Below are positions 1 to 10,714 of a stretch of DNA of 64,000 nucleotides, one piece after another. The position numbers were made by a program, and so were the translations under genes. Each line of letters starts with the position of its first letter. Position 1 is the stretch's first letter. The DNA is taken from assembly GCF_947500605.1 (NCBI RefSeq), contig NZ_CANMSJ010000001.1:62001-126000 (forward strand), written 5' to 3'. The notes under the pieces were generated by a model that did no database searches, was not told the DNA's origin, and saw only the letters and a program-made list of their open reading frames with translations. This DNA is from an uncultured Lacinutrix sp. (GTDB taxonomy: Bacteria > Bacteroidota > Bacteroidia > Flavobacteriales > Flavobacteriaceae).

Positions 1-35
1 TATTAAATAACCTCTATATCTAAAGCGATATTATT

Positions 36-2588
36 TTAAGATTCTGTAGATTTTTCAATCTTTTCAATTTTAATTGTTATTTCATCAGTTTTAGAATCTA
101 AATCCATAATAATTTTATCTCCTTCACTTACATTAGAAGTAATAATTTCTTCAGCTAAAGCATCTTCAACATATTTTTGAATAGCTCTTTTTAAAGGCCT
201 TGCTCCATACTGTTTGTCGAAACCTTTTTCAGCAATGTAATCTTTAGCAGTTTCGGTTAATTCTAATTCGTAACCAAGATCTTTAATACGTATAAGTAGT
301 TTATCTAGTTCTAAATCTATAATTTTATGAATATCTTCTTTTTCTAGAGCATTAAACACAACTACATCATCAATTCTATTTAAAAACTCTGGTGCGAAAG
401 ATTTCTTTAAAGCATTTTGTATTACAGCACGAGCATTAGCATCTTCTTGAGATTTTTGCGACGCTGTACCAAAACCTATTCCTGTTCCAAAATCTTTTAA
501 TTTACGAGCTCCAATATTTGAAGTCATAATAATTATGGTATTTCTAAAATCAATTTTTCTACCAAGAGAATCTGTTAAATAACCATCATCCAACACTTGT
601 AAAAGCATGTTAAAAACATCAGGATGGGCTTTTTCAATTTCATCTAAAAGTACAACAGCATAAGGTTTGCGTCTTACTTTTTCTGTAAGTTGTCCACCTT
701 CTTCGTAACCTACATATCCTGGAGGTGCACCTACTAAACGTGAGATTGCAAATTTCTCCATATACTCACTCATGTCTATTCTAATAAGTGATTCTTCACT
801 ATCAAATAACTCGCGAGATAATACTTTGGCTAATTGTGTTTTACCAACTCCTGTTTGTCCTAAAAAGATAAATGAACCAATTGGCTTGTTTGGGTCTTTA
901 AGTCCAGCACGATTTCTCTGTATGGCTTTTACAACTTTTGCAACAGCTTCGTCTTGACCTATAACTTTTCCGTTAATAAGCTCAGGAAGCTCTGCAAGTT
1001 TGTTACTTTCTTTTTGTGCTATTCTATTTACAGGAATACCTGTCATCATAGACACAACATCTGCAACATTATCTTCAGAAACTATTTCTTTATTTAGTTT
1101 GGTATCTTCTTCCCATTTTTCTTGAGCGATAGACAATTCTTTTTCTAAACGCTTCTCATCGTCACGTAAACGTGCAGCTTCTTCGTACTTCTGTTTTTTA
1201 ACAACAGAGTTCTTAGTTTCTTTAACTTCTTCAAGCTTTTTCTCAAGCTCAATAATTTGCTTAGGTACATCAATATTAGTAATGTGTACACGAGAACCTG
1301 CTTCGTCTAAAGCATCAATAGCTTTGTCTGGAAGAAAACGCTCTGTCATGTATCTATTAGTAAGTTTTACACAAGCTTCAATAGCTTCTTGTGTGTACTC
1401 GACATTGTGGTGTTCTTCGTATTTACCTTTAATATTGTTTAATATTTCTATAGTTTCATCAACAGTAGTGGGTTCGACAATTACCTTTTGAAAACGACGC
1501 TCTAAAGCACCATCTTTTTCTATGTATTGTCTGTATTCATCTAAAGTTGTGGCTCCAATACATTGTATTTCTCCTCTTGCTAAAGCAGGCTTGAACATAT
1601 TAGATGCATCAAGACTTCCTGTTGCTCCACCAGCTCCAACAATAGTGTGTATTTCGTCTATAAACAAAATAACATCATCGTTTTTTTCAAGCTCGTTCAT
1701 TACAGCTTTCATGCGCTCTTCAAACTGTCCTCTGTACTTTGTTCCAGCAACTAAACTCGCTAAATCTAAAGTAACAACACGTTTTCCAAAAAGGATACGA
1801 GAAACTTTACGTTTTACAATTCTATTGGCTAAACCTTCGGCAATAGCACTTTTACCAACACCAGGTTCTCCAATAAGTAATGGGTTGTTCTTTTTTCTAC
1901 GAGATAAAATTTGAGACACACGCTCAATTTCTTTCTCACGTCCAACTACAGGATCTAATTTACCTTCTTCTGCCATAGCAGTAAGATCTCTACCAAAGTT
2001 ATCTAAAACAGGTGTTTTAGACTTCTTGTTGCTTTTTCCCGTAGGTGTATTAAATATGTCTTTAGACTCGTTGCCTTCGTTTCCTTTAGAATCATCATCT
2101 TGAAAAGATTCCGATTTAGGCTCTATATAATTACTATCGTCGTTTGTGATCATAGACTTAAATTGTTCTTTTACATTATCGTAATCTACTTTTAGCTTAT
2201 TTAAAAGCTTAGTTGTTGGATCGTTTTCATTTCTTAAAATACATAACAGCAAATGTGCTGTGTTAATAGAAGTGCTTTGAAAAAGTTTTGCTTCTAAAAA
2301 AGTAGTTTTTAAAGCGCGTTCTGCTTGCCTAGTTAGGTGCAAGTTCTTTTTGTCGTTAGAAGTAATGGTAACATTAGGGTTAGCAGGGCTTAAAATTTCG
2401 ACTTTTCGTCTTAAATGATTTAAATCGATATCTAAGGCATTTAATATATTTATTGCTTTTCCGTTTCCATCTCTTAATAATCCAAGCATAAGGTGTTCGG
2501 TACCAATAAAATCATGTCCTAAGCGAAGTGCTTCTTCTTTACTGTAAGCGATTACATCTTTTACTCTTGGTGAAAAATTATCATCCAT
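36..2588 (-). CDS. clpC: ClpC AAA+ unfoldase, ATPase subunit of the Clp protease
   Basis: This 850-residue protein has the ClpC layout. Two Clp_N repeats fill about residues 5-145, followed by an acidic linker. The first AAA+ module has Walker A GEPGVGKS at 240-247 and Walker B around ILFIDE at 307-312. A UVR-like middle segment lies near 464-486. The second AAA+ module has GQTGVGKT at 577-584 and VVLLDE at 645-650. ClpC proteins unfold substrates and feed them to ClpP in the cytoplasm. The length is normal for the family. The gene is divergent from gyrA across a 422-bp gap. clpP is not in this window. The identity is clear; no oddity was seen. Confidence 0.97.
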   Translation of the reverse strand: MDDNFSPRVKDVIAYSKEEALRLGHDFIGTEHLMLGLLRDGNGKAINILNALDIDLNHLRRKVEILSPANPNVTITSNDKKNLHLTRQAERALKTTFLEAKLFQSTSINTAHLLLCILRNENDPTTKLLNKLKVDYDNVKEQFKSMITNDDSNYIEPKSESFQDDDSKGNEGNESKDIFNTPTGKSNKKSKTPVLDNFGRDLTAMAEEGKLDPVVGREKEIERVSQILSRRKKNNPLLIGEPGVGKSAIAEGLANRIVKRKVSRILFGKRVVTLDLASLVAGTKYRGQFEERMKAVMNELEKNDDVILFIDEIHTIVGAGGATGSLDASNMFKPALARGEIQCIGATTLDEYRQYIEKDGALERRFQKVIVEPTTVDETIEILNNIKGKYEEHHNVEYTQEAIEACVKLTNRYMTERFLPDKAIDALDEAGSRVHITNIDVPKQIIELEKKLEEVKETKNSVVKKQKYEEAARLRDDEKRLEKELSIAQEKWEEDTKLNKEIVSEDNVADVVSMMTGIPVNRIAQKESNKLAELPELINGKVIGQDEAVAKVVKAIQRNRAGLKDPNKPIGSFIFLGQTGVGKTQLAKVLSRELFDSEESLIRIDMSEYMEKFAISRLVGAPPGYVGYEEGGQLTEKVRRKPYAVVLLDEIEKAHPDVFNMLLQVLDDGYLTDSLGRKIDFRNTIIIMTSNIGARKLKDFGTGIGFGTASQKSQEDANARAVIQNALKKSFAPEFLNRIDDVVVFNALEKEDIHKIIDLELDKLLIRIKDLGYELELTETAKDYIAEKGFDKQYGARPLKRAIQKYVEDALAEEIITSNVSEGDKIIMDLDSKTDEITIKIEKIEKSTES

Positions 2589-3010
2589 ATAGTTATTCCT
2601 TTCGTCAATAAATTTAGTGAATCATAACATCAATGGCAAAAACTATACCTTAAATATTATGATATTCTATTTCTTGTTTAAAATTATGTTAAAATAAAAG
2701 ATGTTTTTTTTTCATATATAAAGTAAGAAAGTAAAGCATAGCTTTGATTATGGTTTCTTTTTTTACGTAAATAGAAAGGGAAAAAGGACGTTTTATTTAG
2801 CAATTTCAAATAATACATAGTATTCTACGCTAATAGACAAAAAAATGTTTAAAAAATCAAAACAATTAACAAGATAGTTATTAACGATAAAGGGTGTTTA
2901 AATTGTTAATAAAAAGTCTCAAAAAGTAGGGATAAAGACCTACTGTTACTAATGAAATAATTATATTAGCGCGTTACGAAACAACTATAAAAATTTAATT
3001 AAGATTATAT
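2589..3010. other. Intergenic region between divergent clpC and gyrA
   Basis: This 422-bp AT-rich gap has no convincing reading frame and no RNA gene that I can see. It must hold the promoters of both flanking genes. The nearest match to the Bacteroidetes -7 box on the gyrA side is TATATTAG at 2962-2969, one mismatch from TAnnTTTG, with no TTG at the right spacing. I found no exact -7 box for clpC. Confidence 0.5.
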
Positions 3011-5563
3011 ATGGCAGAAGGCGAAAAAGTGATTCCAATTAATATTGAAGATGAAATGAAATCGGCTTACATTGATTATTCAATGTCAGTCATTGTGTCA
3101 CGTGCTTTACCGGACGTAAGAGATGGTTTAAAACCAGTACATAGACGTGTACTTTATGGTATGCATGAACTGGGTGTTAGAGCAAACAGTGCACATAAAA
3201 AATCTGCAAGAATTGTTGGTGAAGTTTTAGGTAAGTACCACCCACATGGAGATACTTCTGTTTACGATGCAATGGTACGTATGGCTCAGGAATGGAGTTT
3301 ACGTTATATGCTTGTTGATGGACAAGGTAACTTTGGGTCTGTAGATGGAGATAGTCCAGCAGCAATGCGTTATACAGAAGCAAGAATGCGTAAGATATCT
3401 GAGGATATGCTTGCAGATATTGATAAAGAAACAGTAGATCATAAATTAAACTTTGATGATACTTTAGAAGAGCCAACAGTTCTTCCAACACGTATTCCTG
3501 GTTTATTAGTAAATGGAGCGTCTGGTATTGCAGTAGGTATGGCAACAAATATGCCACCTCACAATTTAACAGAAGTTGTAGATGGAACAATTGCTTACAT
3601 CGATAATAAGGATATTGAAATTGATGAATTAATTACACACATTAAAGCACCAGATTTTCCAACAGGTGGGACAATATATGGTTATGATGGTGTAAAGGAA
3701 GCATTTCATACAGGTCGTGGACGAATTGTCATGCGAGCTAATGCTAATATCGAAGAGGTTCAAGGTAGAGAATGTGTTATTGTAACAGAAATTCCTTACC
3801 AAGTGAATAAGGCAGATATGATTAAAAAGACTGCCGACTTAATAAACGATAAAAAATTAGAAGGGATCTCTACTATTAGAGATGAGTCTGATAGAAATGG
3901 TATGCGTATTGTTTACGTTTTAAAGCGTGATGCTATACCTAATATTGTTTTAAATAAATTATACAAATACACAGCATTACAATCGTCTTTTAGTGTAAAT
4001 AATATTGCATTAGTAAAAGGGCGTCCGCAGTTATTGAACTTAAAAGAATTAATTCAATATTTTGTAGAGCATAGACATGAGGTTGTTGTAAGGCGTACTA
4101 AATACGAATTACGTAAAGCCGAAGAGCGTGCGCACATATTAGAAGGTTTAATTATTGCTTCAGATAATATTGATGAGGTAATAAAAATTATTAGAGCATC
4201 TTCAAACGGAGATGAGGCCAGAAATAATTTAATTGAACGTTTTAAGCTTTCAGAAATACAAGCGAAAGCAATCGTAGAGATGCGTCTACGTCAGTTAACA
4301 GGACTAGAACAAGATAAACTTCGTAATGAATACGAAGAGATTATGAAAACGATTGAAGACCTTAAAGATATTTTAGGTGATGAAACACGTAGAATGTCTA
4401 TTATTAAGGAGGAGTTAATTGTTATTCGTGATAAGTATGGAGATGATCGTCGTTCTGTAATTGAATATGCTGGTGGAGATTTAAGTATTGAAGATATGAT
4501 TCCAGATGAGAAAGTAGTAATTACTATTTCTCATGCAGGTTACATTAAACGTACTTCTTTATCTGAGTATAAGACACAAAATAGAGGAGGAGTTGGACAA
4601 AAAGCTTCAACTACACGTAACGAAGATTTCTTAGAACATTTATTTGTAGGTACAAATCACCAATACATGTTATTCTTCACACAAAAAGGAAAATGTTTCT
4701 GGATGCGTGTATACGAAATTCCAGAAGGAAGTAAAACGTCTAAAGGAAGAGCAATTCAAAACCTTATAAATATTGAGCAAGACGACAAAGTAATGGCGTT
4801 TATTTGTACTCAAGATTTAAAAGATGAGGAATATGTAAATAGTCATTACGTAATTATGGCTACTAAAAAAGGTCAAGTTAAAAAGACTTCTTTAGAACAA
4901 TATTCTAGACCAAGAACAAACGGTATTAATGCTATTACAATTAAAGAAGATGATGTTTTATTAGAAGCTAAGTTAACAACTGGTGAAAGCCAAGTAATGT
5001 TAGCATTAAAATCTGGTAAAGCCATTAGATTCGAAGAAGCTAAAACAAGACCAATGGGTCGTGGAGCTTCAGGTGTAAGAGGTATTAGATTACAAGATGA
5101 GAAAACCGATGAGGTAATTGGTATGATTGCCGTAGACGATATGGAAAGTAATATTCTTGTGGTTTCAGAAAATGGTTATGGTAAACGTTCTAGTTTAGAA
5201 GATTATAGAATTACCAACCGTGGTGGAAAAGGTGTGAAAACTATTTCTATTACAGAGAAAACAGGGAACTTAGTATCTATTAAAAATGTAACAGATGAAG
5301 ATGATTTAATGATCATTAATAAATCTGGTATTGCAATTAGAATGGCAGTTGCCGATTTACGTGTAATGGGTAGAGCAACACAAGGTGTGAAACTTATTAA
5401 TCTAAAAGGTAAAGATTCTATTGCAGCAGTTGCAAAAGTAATGCATGAAGAAGATGAAATAGAATTAGACGAAGATGGAAACATAATAATTCCTGAAGGC
5501 GTTGAAAACACTAACGATTCTGAAAATGGCACGACTGTTGTTTCTAATGAAGAAGAAGAATAA
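3011..5563 (+). CDS. gyrA: DNA gyrase subunit A
   Basis: This 850-residue protein is the breakage-reunion subunit of DNA gyrase, which with GyrB adds negative supercoils to DNA. The catalytic tyrosine is Y121 in RYTEARM. The quinolone-region stretch [10 protein letters not shown] lies at 77-86, with T82 and D86 at the positions of E. coli S83 and D87. The C-terminal beta-pinwheel follows, with a GyrA-box-like NRGGKG at 736-741 and a related NRGGVGQ earlier. The tail is highly acidic (last 45 residues). A TPR protein gene follows after 47 bp and may be co-transcribed. The NRGGKG form is a variant of the usual QRRGGKG box. gyrA rather than parC is favoured by this box. Confidence 0.96.
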   Translation: MAEGEKVIPINIEDEMKSAYIDYSMSVIVSRALPDVRDGLKPVHRRVLYGMHELGVRANSAHKKSARIVGEVLGKYHPHGDTSVYDAMVRMAQEWSLRYMLVDGQGNFGSVDGDSPAAMRYTEARMRKISEDMLADIDKETVDHKLNFDDTLEEPTVLPTRIPGLLVNGASGIAVGMATNMPPHNLTEVVDGTIAYIDNKDIEIDELITHIKAPDFPTGGTIYGYDGVKEAFHTGRGRIVMRANANIEEVQGRECVIVTEIPYQVNKADMIKKTADLINDKKLEGISTIRDESDRNGMRIVYVLKRDAIPNIVLNKLYKYTALQSSFSVNNIALVKGRPQLLNLKELIQYFVEHRHEVVVRRTKYELRKAEERAHILEGLIIASDNIDEVIKIIRASSNGDEARNNLIERFKLSEIQAKAIVEMRLRQLTGLEQDKLRNEYEEIMKTIEDLKDILGDETRRMSIIKEELIVIRDKYGDDRRSVIEYAGGDLSIEDMIPDEKVVITISHAGYIKRTSLSEYKTQNRGGVGQKASTTRNEDFLEHLFVGTNHQYMLFFTQKGKCFWMRVYEIPEGSKTSKGRAIQNLINIEQDDKVMAFICTQDLKDEEYVNSHYVIMATKKGQVKKTSLEQYSRPRTNGINAITIKEDDVLLEAKLTTGESQVMLALKSGKAIRFEEAKTRPMGRGASGVRGIRLQDEKTDEVIGMIAVDDMESNILVVSENGYGKRSSLEDYRITNRGGKGVKTISITEKTGNLVSIKNVTDEDDLMIINKSGIAIRMAVADLRVMGRATQGVKLINLKGKDSIAAVAKVMHEEDEIELDEDGNIIIPEGVENTNDSENGTTVVSNEEEE

Positions 5564-5610
5564 ATAATTTTAAAACTTAATTCCGGTCAGGAATATAAAA
5601 ACTTAAACTA

Positions 5611-6852
5611 ATGAAAAAACAATTAATCTTTACACTAGCTTTACTAGTAACTCTATTTTCTTTTGGACAAAAGAAAGAATTAAAGACTTTAGAAAAAGCT
5701 GTTAAAAATAACAATTTTGCAGAAGCTAAAGCAGTTGTAACAACCTTAGAACCTATGCTTGATAGTATGGATGATAAAATGAAATCTAAATTTTACTACA
5801 ATAGAGCAAAAGCATTATATGCTAATGGTACTGGTAATGTTGCCGATTTCGATACGGCTTTCAATGATTTAAATAAAGTTGAACAAAAATATGTAAGTGA
5901 CTTAGCTGAAACCAAAAAATTTGTACAAAACGAATTATTGGTAAAAGCGAATGGTTTTTACACAGGTGGTAAGTATACTCAAGCATCAAGTTTGTTCTCG
6001 ATGTTATATAAATTAGTTCCAGAAGATCAATCTTATTTATATTATGCAGCTATTAGTTCTGTTTTAGGACAGGATTTCGATTCAGCTCTTAATCACTATA
6101 CAGCTTTAAAAGATTTAGGATATACAGGTGTTGCAACAGAATATTTTGCAATAAACAAAGAAACTGGAGAGGAAGAAGTTTTTGATAAATCAACTCGCGA
6201 TTTATATGTTAAAGCTAAAACGCATATTAAACCTGGAGAAAGAGAAACAAAATCTAAAGCTGGAGAAATCTATAGCCAAATTACTTCAATTTACTTAAAT
6301 CAAGGAGAGAATGAAAAAGCTTTAGAGTCAATTAAGGAAGCAAGAAGTGCTGATCCATCTAATAGTAGCTTAATAGTTTCAGAGGCAAATGTGCAATTAA
6401 AATTAGGTAATGAAGTAGAATATGGTAAACTTATAAAAGAAGCAATTGCTAACGATCCTAATAATACTGATTTAATTTATAATTTAGGAGTGATTTCTAA
6501 TCAGTCGGGTAATAAAGCTGATGCAGAAATGTATTACAAAAAAGTTATTGAAATTGATCCTAGCTATGTTAATGCATTAAAGAATATTTCTGCATTAATT
6601 TTAGAGGAAGATGCTGAAATTGTTAAAAAAATGAATGTTTTAACAAATTCAAGTGCAGATAATAAAATCTATGACCAATTACAAAAAGATCGTGGAGCTG
6701 TTTATCAAAAAGCAATACCTTACTTAGAGTCTGTAATAAAATTAGATACTAAAATAGAAAGTATAGATTTTGCTAGAACATTAGCTAACATTTATAGTGT
6801 TGTTGGTGATAGTGAAAAAGCTAAAGCGCTTAAAGCTAAATATGAATTATAG
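5611..6852 (+). CDS. Exported tetratricopeptide-repeat protein
   Basis: This 413-residue protein begins with a signal peptide (MKKQLIFTLALLVTLFSFGQ), so it is exported to the periplasm or outer membrane. Several TPR-like helical pairs follow, clearest around residues 215-320 (for example NQGENEKALESIKEARSADP and NPNNTDLIYNLGVISNQSG-type segments). TPRs are protein-binding scaffolds; no catalytic motif is seen. The gene starts 47 bp after gyrA on the same strand and ends at a strong terminator at 6873-6899, so gyrA and this gene probably form one transcription unit. Its partner is unknown. Confidence 0.8.
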   Translation: MKKQLIFTLALLVTLFSFGQKKELKTLEKAVKNNNFAEAKAVVTTLEPMLDSMDDKMKSKFYYNRAKALYANGTGNVADFDTAFNDLNKVEQKYVSDLAETKKFVQNELLVKANGFYTGGKYTQASSLFSMLYKLVPEDQSYLYYAAISSVLGQDFDSALNHYTALKDLGYTGVATEYFAINKETGEEEVFDKSTRDLYVKAKTHIKPGERETKSKAGEIYSQITSIYLNQGENEKALESIKEARSADPSNSSLIVSEANVQLKLGNEVEYGKLIKEAIANDPNNTDLIYNLGVISNQSGNKADAEMYYKKVIEIDPSYVNALKNISALILEEDAEIVKKMNVLTNSSADNKIYDQLQKDRGAVYQKAIPYLESVIKLDTKIESIDFARTLANIYSVVGDSEKAKALKAKYEL

Positions 6853-6872
6853 AATTAAATCTATATGTTATG

Positions 6873-6899
6873 AAAAAACCACTTTTTAAGTGGTTTTTT
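6873..6899 (+). terminator. Intrinsic terminator after the gyrA-TPR unit
   Basis: A perfect 12-bp stem (AAAAAACCACTT / AAGTGGTTTTTT) with a TTT loop ends in a T-run, 20 bp after the TPR gene stop. Confidence 0.85.
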
Positions 6900-7045
6900 T
6901 GTTTTTATAAAGAACTATATTATATAGTCTGTATCTAAGTAATAGAGGTGTCAGTAATATATTAATACTGAGTAGGTCTTCAAAAAAAAAATTAAAATAC
7001 AATTTAATATAGTAAATAATATTTCTATTAATTAAAGGTCTTCAT

Positions 7046-7079
7046 AAAAAAAGGAATGCGTTTAGCATTCCTTTTTTTT
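7046..7079. terminator. Probable bidirectional terminator
   Basis: The stem AAGGAATGC / GCATTCCTT is flanked by an A-run on the left and a T-run on the right, with loop GTTTA. It lies 24 bp beyond the stop of the minus-strand carboxylase gene, so it probably serves that gene and catches leftward and rightward transcription. Confidence 0.8.
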
Positions 7080-7102
7080 GTATTTGTAATTTTATATTAG
7101 AG

Positions 7103-8731
7103 CTAAACTTGTAATACACCCATGTTAAAAGGTTTCTCGATAGGAGCGTGGTTAGCAGCTTCAATTCCCATAGAAATCCATGTTCTAGTATCTAATGGAT
7201 CTATAATGGCGTCTGTCCATAAACGAGAAGCAGCGTAATATGGTGACACTTGGTTATCGTATCTATTTTTAATTTTAGAGAATAATTCTTCTTCTTTCTC
7301 AGGAGTAATTTTTTCTCCTTTTTTCAATAATGAAGCTTTCTCAATTTGTAATAATACTTTAGCAGCACTATTTCCACTCATAACTGCTAATTCTGCACTT
7401 GGCCAAGCAACAATTAATCTCGGGTCGTAGGCTTTACCACACATAGCATAATTTCCAGCACCATAACTATTTCCAATAATAATAGTGAATTTTGGAACGA
7501 CAGAGTTACTAACAGCATTCACCATTTTTGCTCCATCCTTAATAATACCACCATGTTCACTTTTACTACCAACCATGAAACCAGTAACATCTTGTAAGAA
7601 TACTAAAGGTATTTTCTTTTGGTTACAATTCGCAATAAAGCGTGTAGCTTTATCTGCGCTATCATTATAAATAACACCGCCAAATTGCATTTCCCCTTTT
7701 TTCGTTTTAACAAGTTTACGCTGGTTAGCTACAATACCAACAGCCCAACCATCTATTCTTGCATAAGCAGTAATAATGGTTTGTCCGTAACCCTTTTTAT
7801 ACTCATCGTATTCTCCATTATCTACTAATCTAGAAATAATATCAAGCATATTATATTGGTCTGCTCTAGATTTTGGTAAAATACCATAAATATCTTCTGG
7901 ATTCTCCTTAGGTTTTTTAGCTTCAACTCTGTTAAATCCTGCTTTATCGTAATCGCCAATTTTATCTATTAATCGCTTAATAGTATCTAAGGCATCTTTA
8001 TCGTCTTTAGCTTTATAATCTGTAACACCAGAAACCTCACAATGTGTAGTTGCACCACCAAGAGTTTCATTATCTATTGTTTCACCAATAGCCGCTTTTA
8101 CTAAGTAGCTTCCAGCAAGAAAAATACTTCCAGTTTTATCTACAATTAAAGCTTCGTCACTCATAATTGGTAAATATGCACCACCTGCAACACAACTTCC
8201 CATAACAGCTGCTATTTGGGTAATACCCATGCTACTCATTATGGCGTTATTTCTAAAAATACGACCAAAATGTTCTTTATCTGGAAATATTTCGTCCTGT
8301 AATGGTAAATAAACACCAGCACTATCAACCAAATAAATTATTGGAAGTTTATTTTCAATAGCAATTTCTTGAGCACGTAAGTTTTTCTTTCCTGTAATAG
8401 GAAACCACGCACCAGCTTTTACTGTAGCATCGTTTGCAACAACAATACATTGTTTACCACTAACGTAGCCCATTTTAATTACAACACCTCCAGAAGGACA
8501 TCCACCATGTTCTTCGTACATGCCATCTCCCACAAAAGCACCAATTTCAATGCTTTTACGTTTTTTATCTAAAAGGTAGTCAATACGTTCTCTTGCCGTA
8601 AGTTTACCTTTTTCGTGATGTTTATCAATACGTTTTTGTCCACCTCCTAATTTTACTTGAGCAAAGCGGTTACGCAAATCAGATAATAGTAATTTATTAT
8701 AATCTTCGTTTTTATTGAAGTCGATATCCAT
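7103..8731 (-). CDS. Acyl-CoA carboxylase, carboxyltransferase (beta) subunit
   Basis: This protein of 542 residues, counted from the ATG at 8731, belongs to the biotin-dependent carboxyltransferase family. It moves CO2 from carboxybiotin onto an acyl-CoA (propionyl-, methylcrotonyl- or a related CoA). Supporting segments include GKLTARERIDYLLD near the N-terminus, the crotonase-fold stretch DSAGVYLPLQDEIFPD, GSCVAGGAYLP, and a second-domain oxyanion region GNSYGAGNYAMCGKAYDP. The LPLQDEIFPD segment resembles methylcrotonyl-CoA carboxylase beta chains, but I cannot fix the substrate. A longer frame opens at a TTG at 8758; the ATG giving MDIDFNKNE is preferred. No biotin carboxylase gene is adjacent. 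Confidence 0.88.
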   Translation of the reverse strand: MDIDFNKNEDYNKLLLSDLRNRFAQVKLGGGQKRIDKHHEKGKLTARERIDYLLDKKRKSIEIGAFVGDGMYEEHGGCPSGGVVIKMGYVSGKQCIVVANDATVKAGAWFPITGKKNLRAQEIAIENKLPIIYLVDSAGVYLPLQDEIFPDKEHFGRIFRNNAIMSSMGITQIAAVMGSCVAGGAYLPIMSDEALIVDKTGSIFLAGSYLVKAAIGETIDNETLGGATTHCEVSGVTDYKAKDDKDALDTIKRLIDKIGDYDKAGFNRVEAKKPKENPEDIYGILPKSRADQYNMLDIISRLVDNGEYDEYKKGYGQTIITAYARIDGWAVGIVANQRKLVKTKKGEMQFGGVIYNDSADKATRFIANCNQKKIPLVFLQDVTGFMVGSKSEHGGIIKDGAKMVNAVSNSVVPKFTIIIGNSYGAGNYAMCGKAYDPRLIVAWPSAELAVMSGNSAAKVLLQIEKASLLKKGEKITPEKEEELFSKIKNRYDNQVSPYYAASRLWTDAIIDPLDTRTWISMGIEAANHAPIEKPFNMGVLQV

Positions 8732-8855
8732 TAAAATAATTTTTAAGCTAAAATACAAAGTTTAATGTCATTTTCAATTTGAAATTATGATAAAAAACAA
8801 TAGTTAATAATTTATTAAATACCCTAGTATTATATTCTATGGAAACTATTTTTTT

Positions 8856-8863
8856 TATATTTG
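8856..8863 (+). promoter_or_regulatory. -7 promoter box (TATATTTG)
   Basis: An exact match to the Bacteroidetes -7 consensus TAnnTTTG lies 17 bp before the ATG at 8881. It falls inside the longer reading frame that opens at 8839, which argues against the upstream start. No clear -33 TTG is present. Confidence 0.6.
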
Positions 8864-8880
8864 AGATACAATATTTTTTT

Positions 8881-9411
8881 ATGAAAAACATTTTAGTATT
8901 TGCAGGAAGTAATAGTAAGGTTTCTATAAATAAACAATTAGCAACTTATGCAGCTTCATTAATAGAAGAAGTTAAGTTAACAGTCTTAGATCTTAACGAT
9001 TTTAATTTACCACTTTATGGTATAGATTTAGAAAATGAGGTAGGTATTCCTAAAGCTGTAGAAGTTTTTTTAGAACACATTAAATCTACAGATGGTATTA
9101 TTTTATCGTTAGCAGAACATAATGGAGCTTACGCGACAGTTTTTAAAAACCTTCTAGATTGGTTATCGCGTATTGATAATAAATTATGGCAAAATAAACC
9201 AATGCTTTTAATGGCTTCGTCTCCAGGAGGAAGAGGTGGTCAGTCTGTTTTAGAAATAGCCAAAGATAGATTTCCAAGGCATGATGCTAATGTTGTAGCC
9301 ACTTTTTCTCTACCTTCATTTAATGAAAATTTTTCAGAAGAAGGCATAAAAGATAAAAGCCTTAGCGATGTATTAACTCAAGCTATTCAAACCTTTAAAG
9401 ACACGATATAA
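8881..9411 (+). CDS. NAD(P)H-dependent FMN reductase family protein
   Basis: This 176-residue flavodoxin-like protein opens with the beta-strand and phosphate-binding loop VFAGSNSKVSINKQLA. It continues with EHNGAYATVFKNLLDWLSR and SSPGGRGGQS, all typical of the NADPH-dependent FMN reductase family, cytoplasmic enzymes that reduce flavins, quinones or azo compounds. The start at 8881 was chosen over the ATG at 8839 because a -7 box lies between them. Its TAA overlaps the ATG of the downstream marR-type gene (TAATG), so the two are translationally coupled. A pirin gene follows. Together they look like a small redox or electrophile-stress operon; that role is inference. Confidence 0.87.
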   Translation: MKNILVFAGSNSKVSINKQLATYAASLIEEVKLTVLDLNDFNLPLYGIDLENEVGIPKAVEVFLEHIKSTDGIILSLAEHNGAYATVFKNLLDWLSRIDNKLWQNKPMLLMASSPGGRGGQSVLEIAKDRFPRHDANVVATFSLPSFNENFSEEGIKDKSLSDVLTQAIQTFKDTI

Positions 9412-9848
9412 TGGGAGATATTTCAAAGGAAATAGAATCGACCTTTGCATCTAACGATTTAAAGGCATATATAAATATATTATATACTGCCAGTTGGATT
9501 AATGGCAAACAATTAGAGTTTTTTAAGCCATATAATATATCTCCGCAACAATACAACATTTTAAGAATACTAAGAGGAGCAAAGGATCCTATTAGTGTAC
9601 AAACTGTTAAAAACAGAATGGTACAACGTTCTCCAAATGTAACTAGACTAATGGATAAATTGTGTGCAAAACACTTTATAGATAGAATACCTAGTAAAGA
9701 CGATAGAAGAGTTGTAAATATTATTGTGACAGAAAAAGGGTTGAATTTGTTAGCTGAAATTGATAAGAAGTGGGATAATGTATTACTTAAAAATTTAACA
9801 GATGAGGAGGCTTTACAGCTAAGTAATTTATTAGATAAAGTAAGATAA
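9411..9848 (+). CDS. MarR-family transcriptional regulator
   Basis: This 145-residue protein has the MarR winged helix: LRILRGAKDPISVQTVKNRMVQRSPNV-type helix-turn-helix at about residues 48-76, then the wing with DDRRVVNIIVTEKG (about 98-111). MarR proteins bind DNA as dimers and usually repress nearby genes until a phenolic or oxidising ligand is met. Its start overlaps the stop of the FMN reductase gene, so the reductase is the likely target along with itself and perhaps the pirin 50 bp downstream. The ligand is unknown. Confidence 0.9.
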   Translation: MGDISKEIESTFASNDLKAYINILYTASWINGKQLEFFKPYNISPQQYNILRILRGAKDPISVQTVKNRMVQRSPNVTRLMDKLCAKHFIDRIPSKDDRRVVNIIVTEKGLNLLAEIDKKWDNVLLKNLTDEEALQLSNLLDKVR

Positions 9849-9898
9849 GATTAAGTTATACCGTTATATTTTATTAAAAATTAAAAATTATAATATAA

Positions 9899-10618
9899 AT
9901 GAAAACAGTTGTACACAAAGCAGATTCTAGAGGATTTGCAGATCATGATTGGTTACAGGCAAATCATTCTTTCAGTTTTGCAAATTTTCATGATCCAACG
10001 AAAATGCATTTTGGTGCCTTACGAGTGTTAAACGACGATGTTATTGCACCAAAAATGGGATTTGCCACACATCCTCATAATAACATGGAAATTATTACTA
10101 TTCCATTAAAAGGCACACTTAAGCATAGGGATAATATTAGGCATAAAGAATGGCAGCAAGTATTACCTGGAGAAGTACAAATTATGTCTGCTGGTACTGG
10201 TGTAGAACATTCTGAAATTAATGGTTCGGAAAAAGAACATCTAAGTTTATTTCAAATATGGATTATACCAAATAAGCAGAATGTTGCTCCTAATTACGAT
10301 CAACGTATTTTTAATTCTGAAGAAAGAAAAAATAAGCTACAAACAGTAGTATCTTCTATAGATAGTGAAGAAGAAGGTCTAAAAATACATCAAAATGCTA
10401 AAATATCTAGATTAGATTTGTCTAAAGGAAAGATTATAGATTATAATACTTTATCCGTAAATCACGGTGTTTATATTATGAACATTAGCGGAAGCATAGT
10501 AATAGATGATAAAAATATAGAATTAAGGGATGCTATTGGAGTTTCAGAAATAGAAAGTTTTTCAATAACAGCGAATAAAGATTCAGAATTAATTTTGATT
10601 GAAGTGCCAATGCACTAA
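9899..10618 (+). CDS. Pirin family protein (bicupin, putative quercetinase-like)
   Basis: This 239-residue protein is a bicupin of the pirin/YhhW type. The N-terminal cupin has the metal ligands H58 and H60 in THPHNNMEI, and H104 and E106 in GVEHSEING. The RGFADHDWLQANHSFSFANF-type opening is also diagnostic of the family. Family members bind Fe or another divalent metal; some oxidise quercetin, others act as regulators, so the exact activity is open. It is cytoplasmic and lies 50 bp after the MarR gene on the same strand. Confidence 0.92.
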   Translation: MKTVVHKADSRGFADHDWLQANHSFSFANFHDPTKMHFGALRVLNDDVIAPKMGFATHPHNNMEIITIPLKGTLKHRDNIRHKEWQQVLPGEVQIMSAGTGVEHSEINGSEKEHLSLFQIWIIPNKQNVAPNYDQRIFNSEERKNKLQTVVSSIDSEEEGLKIHQNAKISRLDLSKGKIIDYNTLSVNHGVYIMNISGSIVIDDKNIELRDAIGVSEIESFSITANKDSELILIEVPMH

Positions 10619-10714
10619 ACAGTAATATAAGGGATTAAAAGCATCATAATTAAAGTGCTTTTTTTATATAAATAAACGATATTTGCAATTCCCTTAAAAT
10701 AAAATAATACAAAT

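Noticed and set aside
1522-1914. Plus-strand 130-residue frame inside clpC
   Set aside because: It is antisense to the conserved first AAA+ module and shows no independent features.
3177-3590. Minus-strand 137-residue frame inside gyrA
   Set aside because: It is rich in L, Q and Y with no fold-like pattern, and it lies wholly inside a certain gene.
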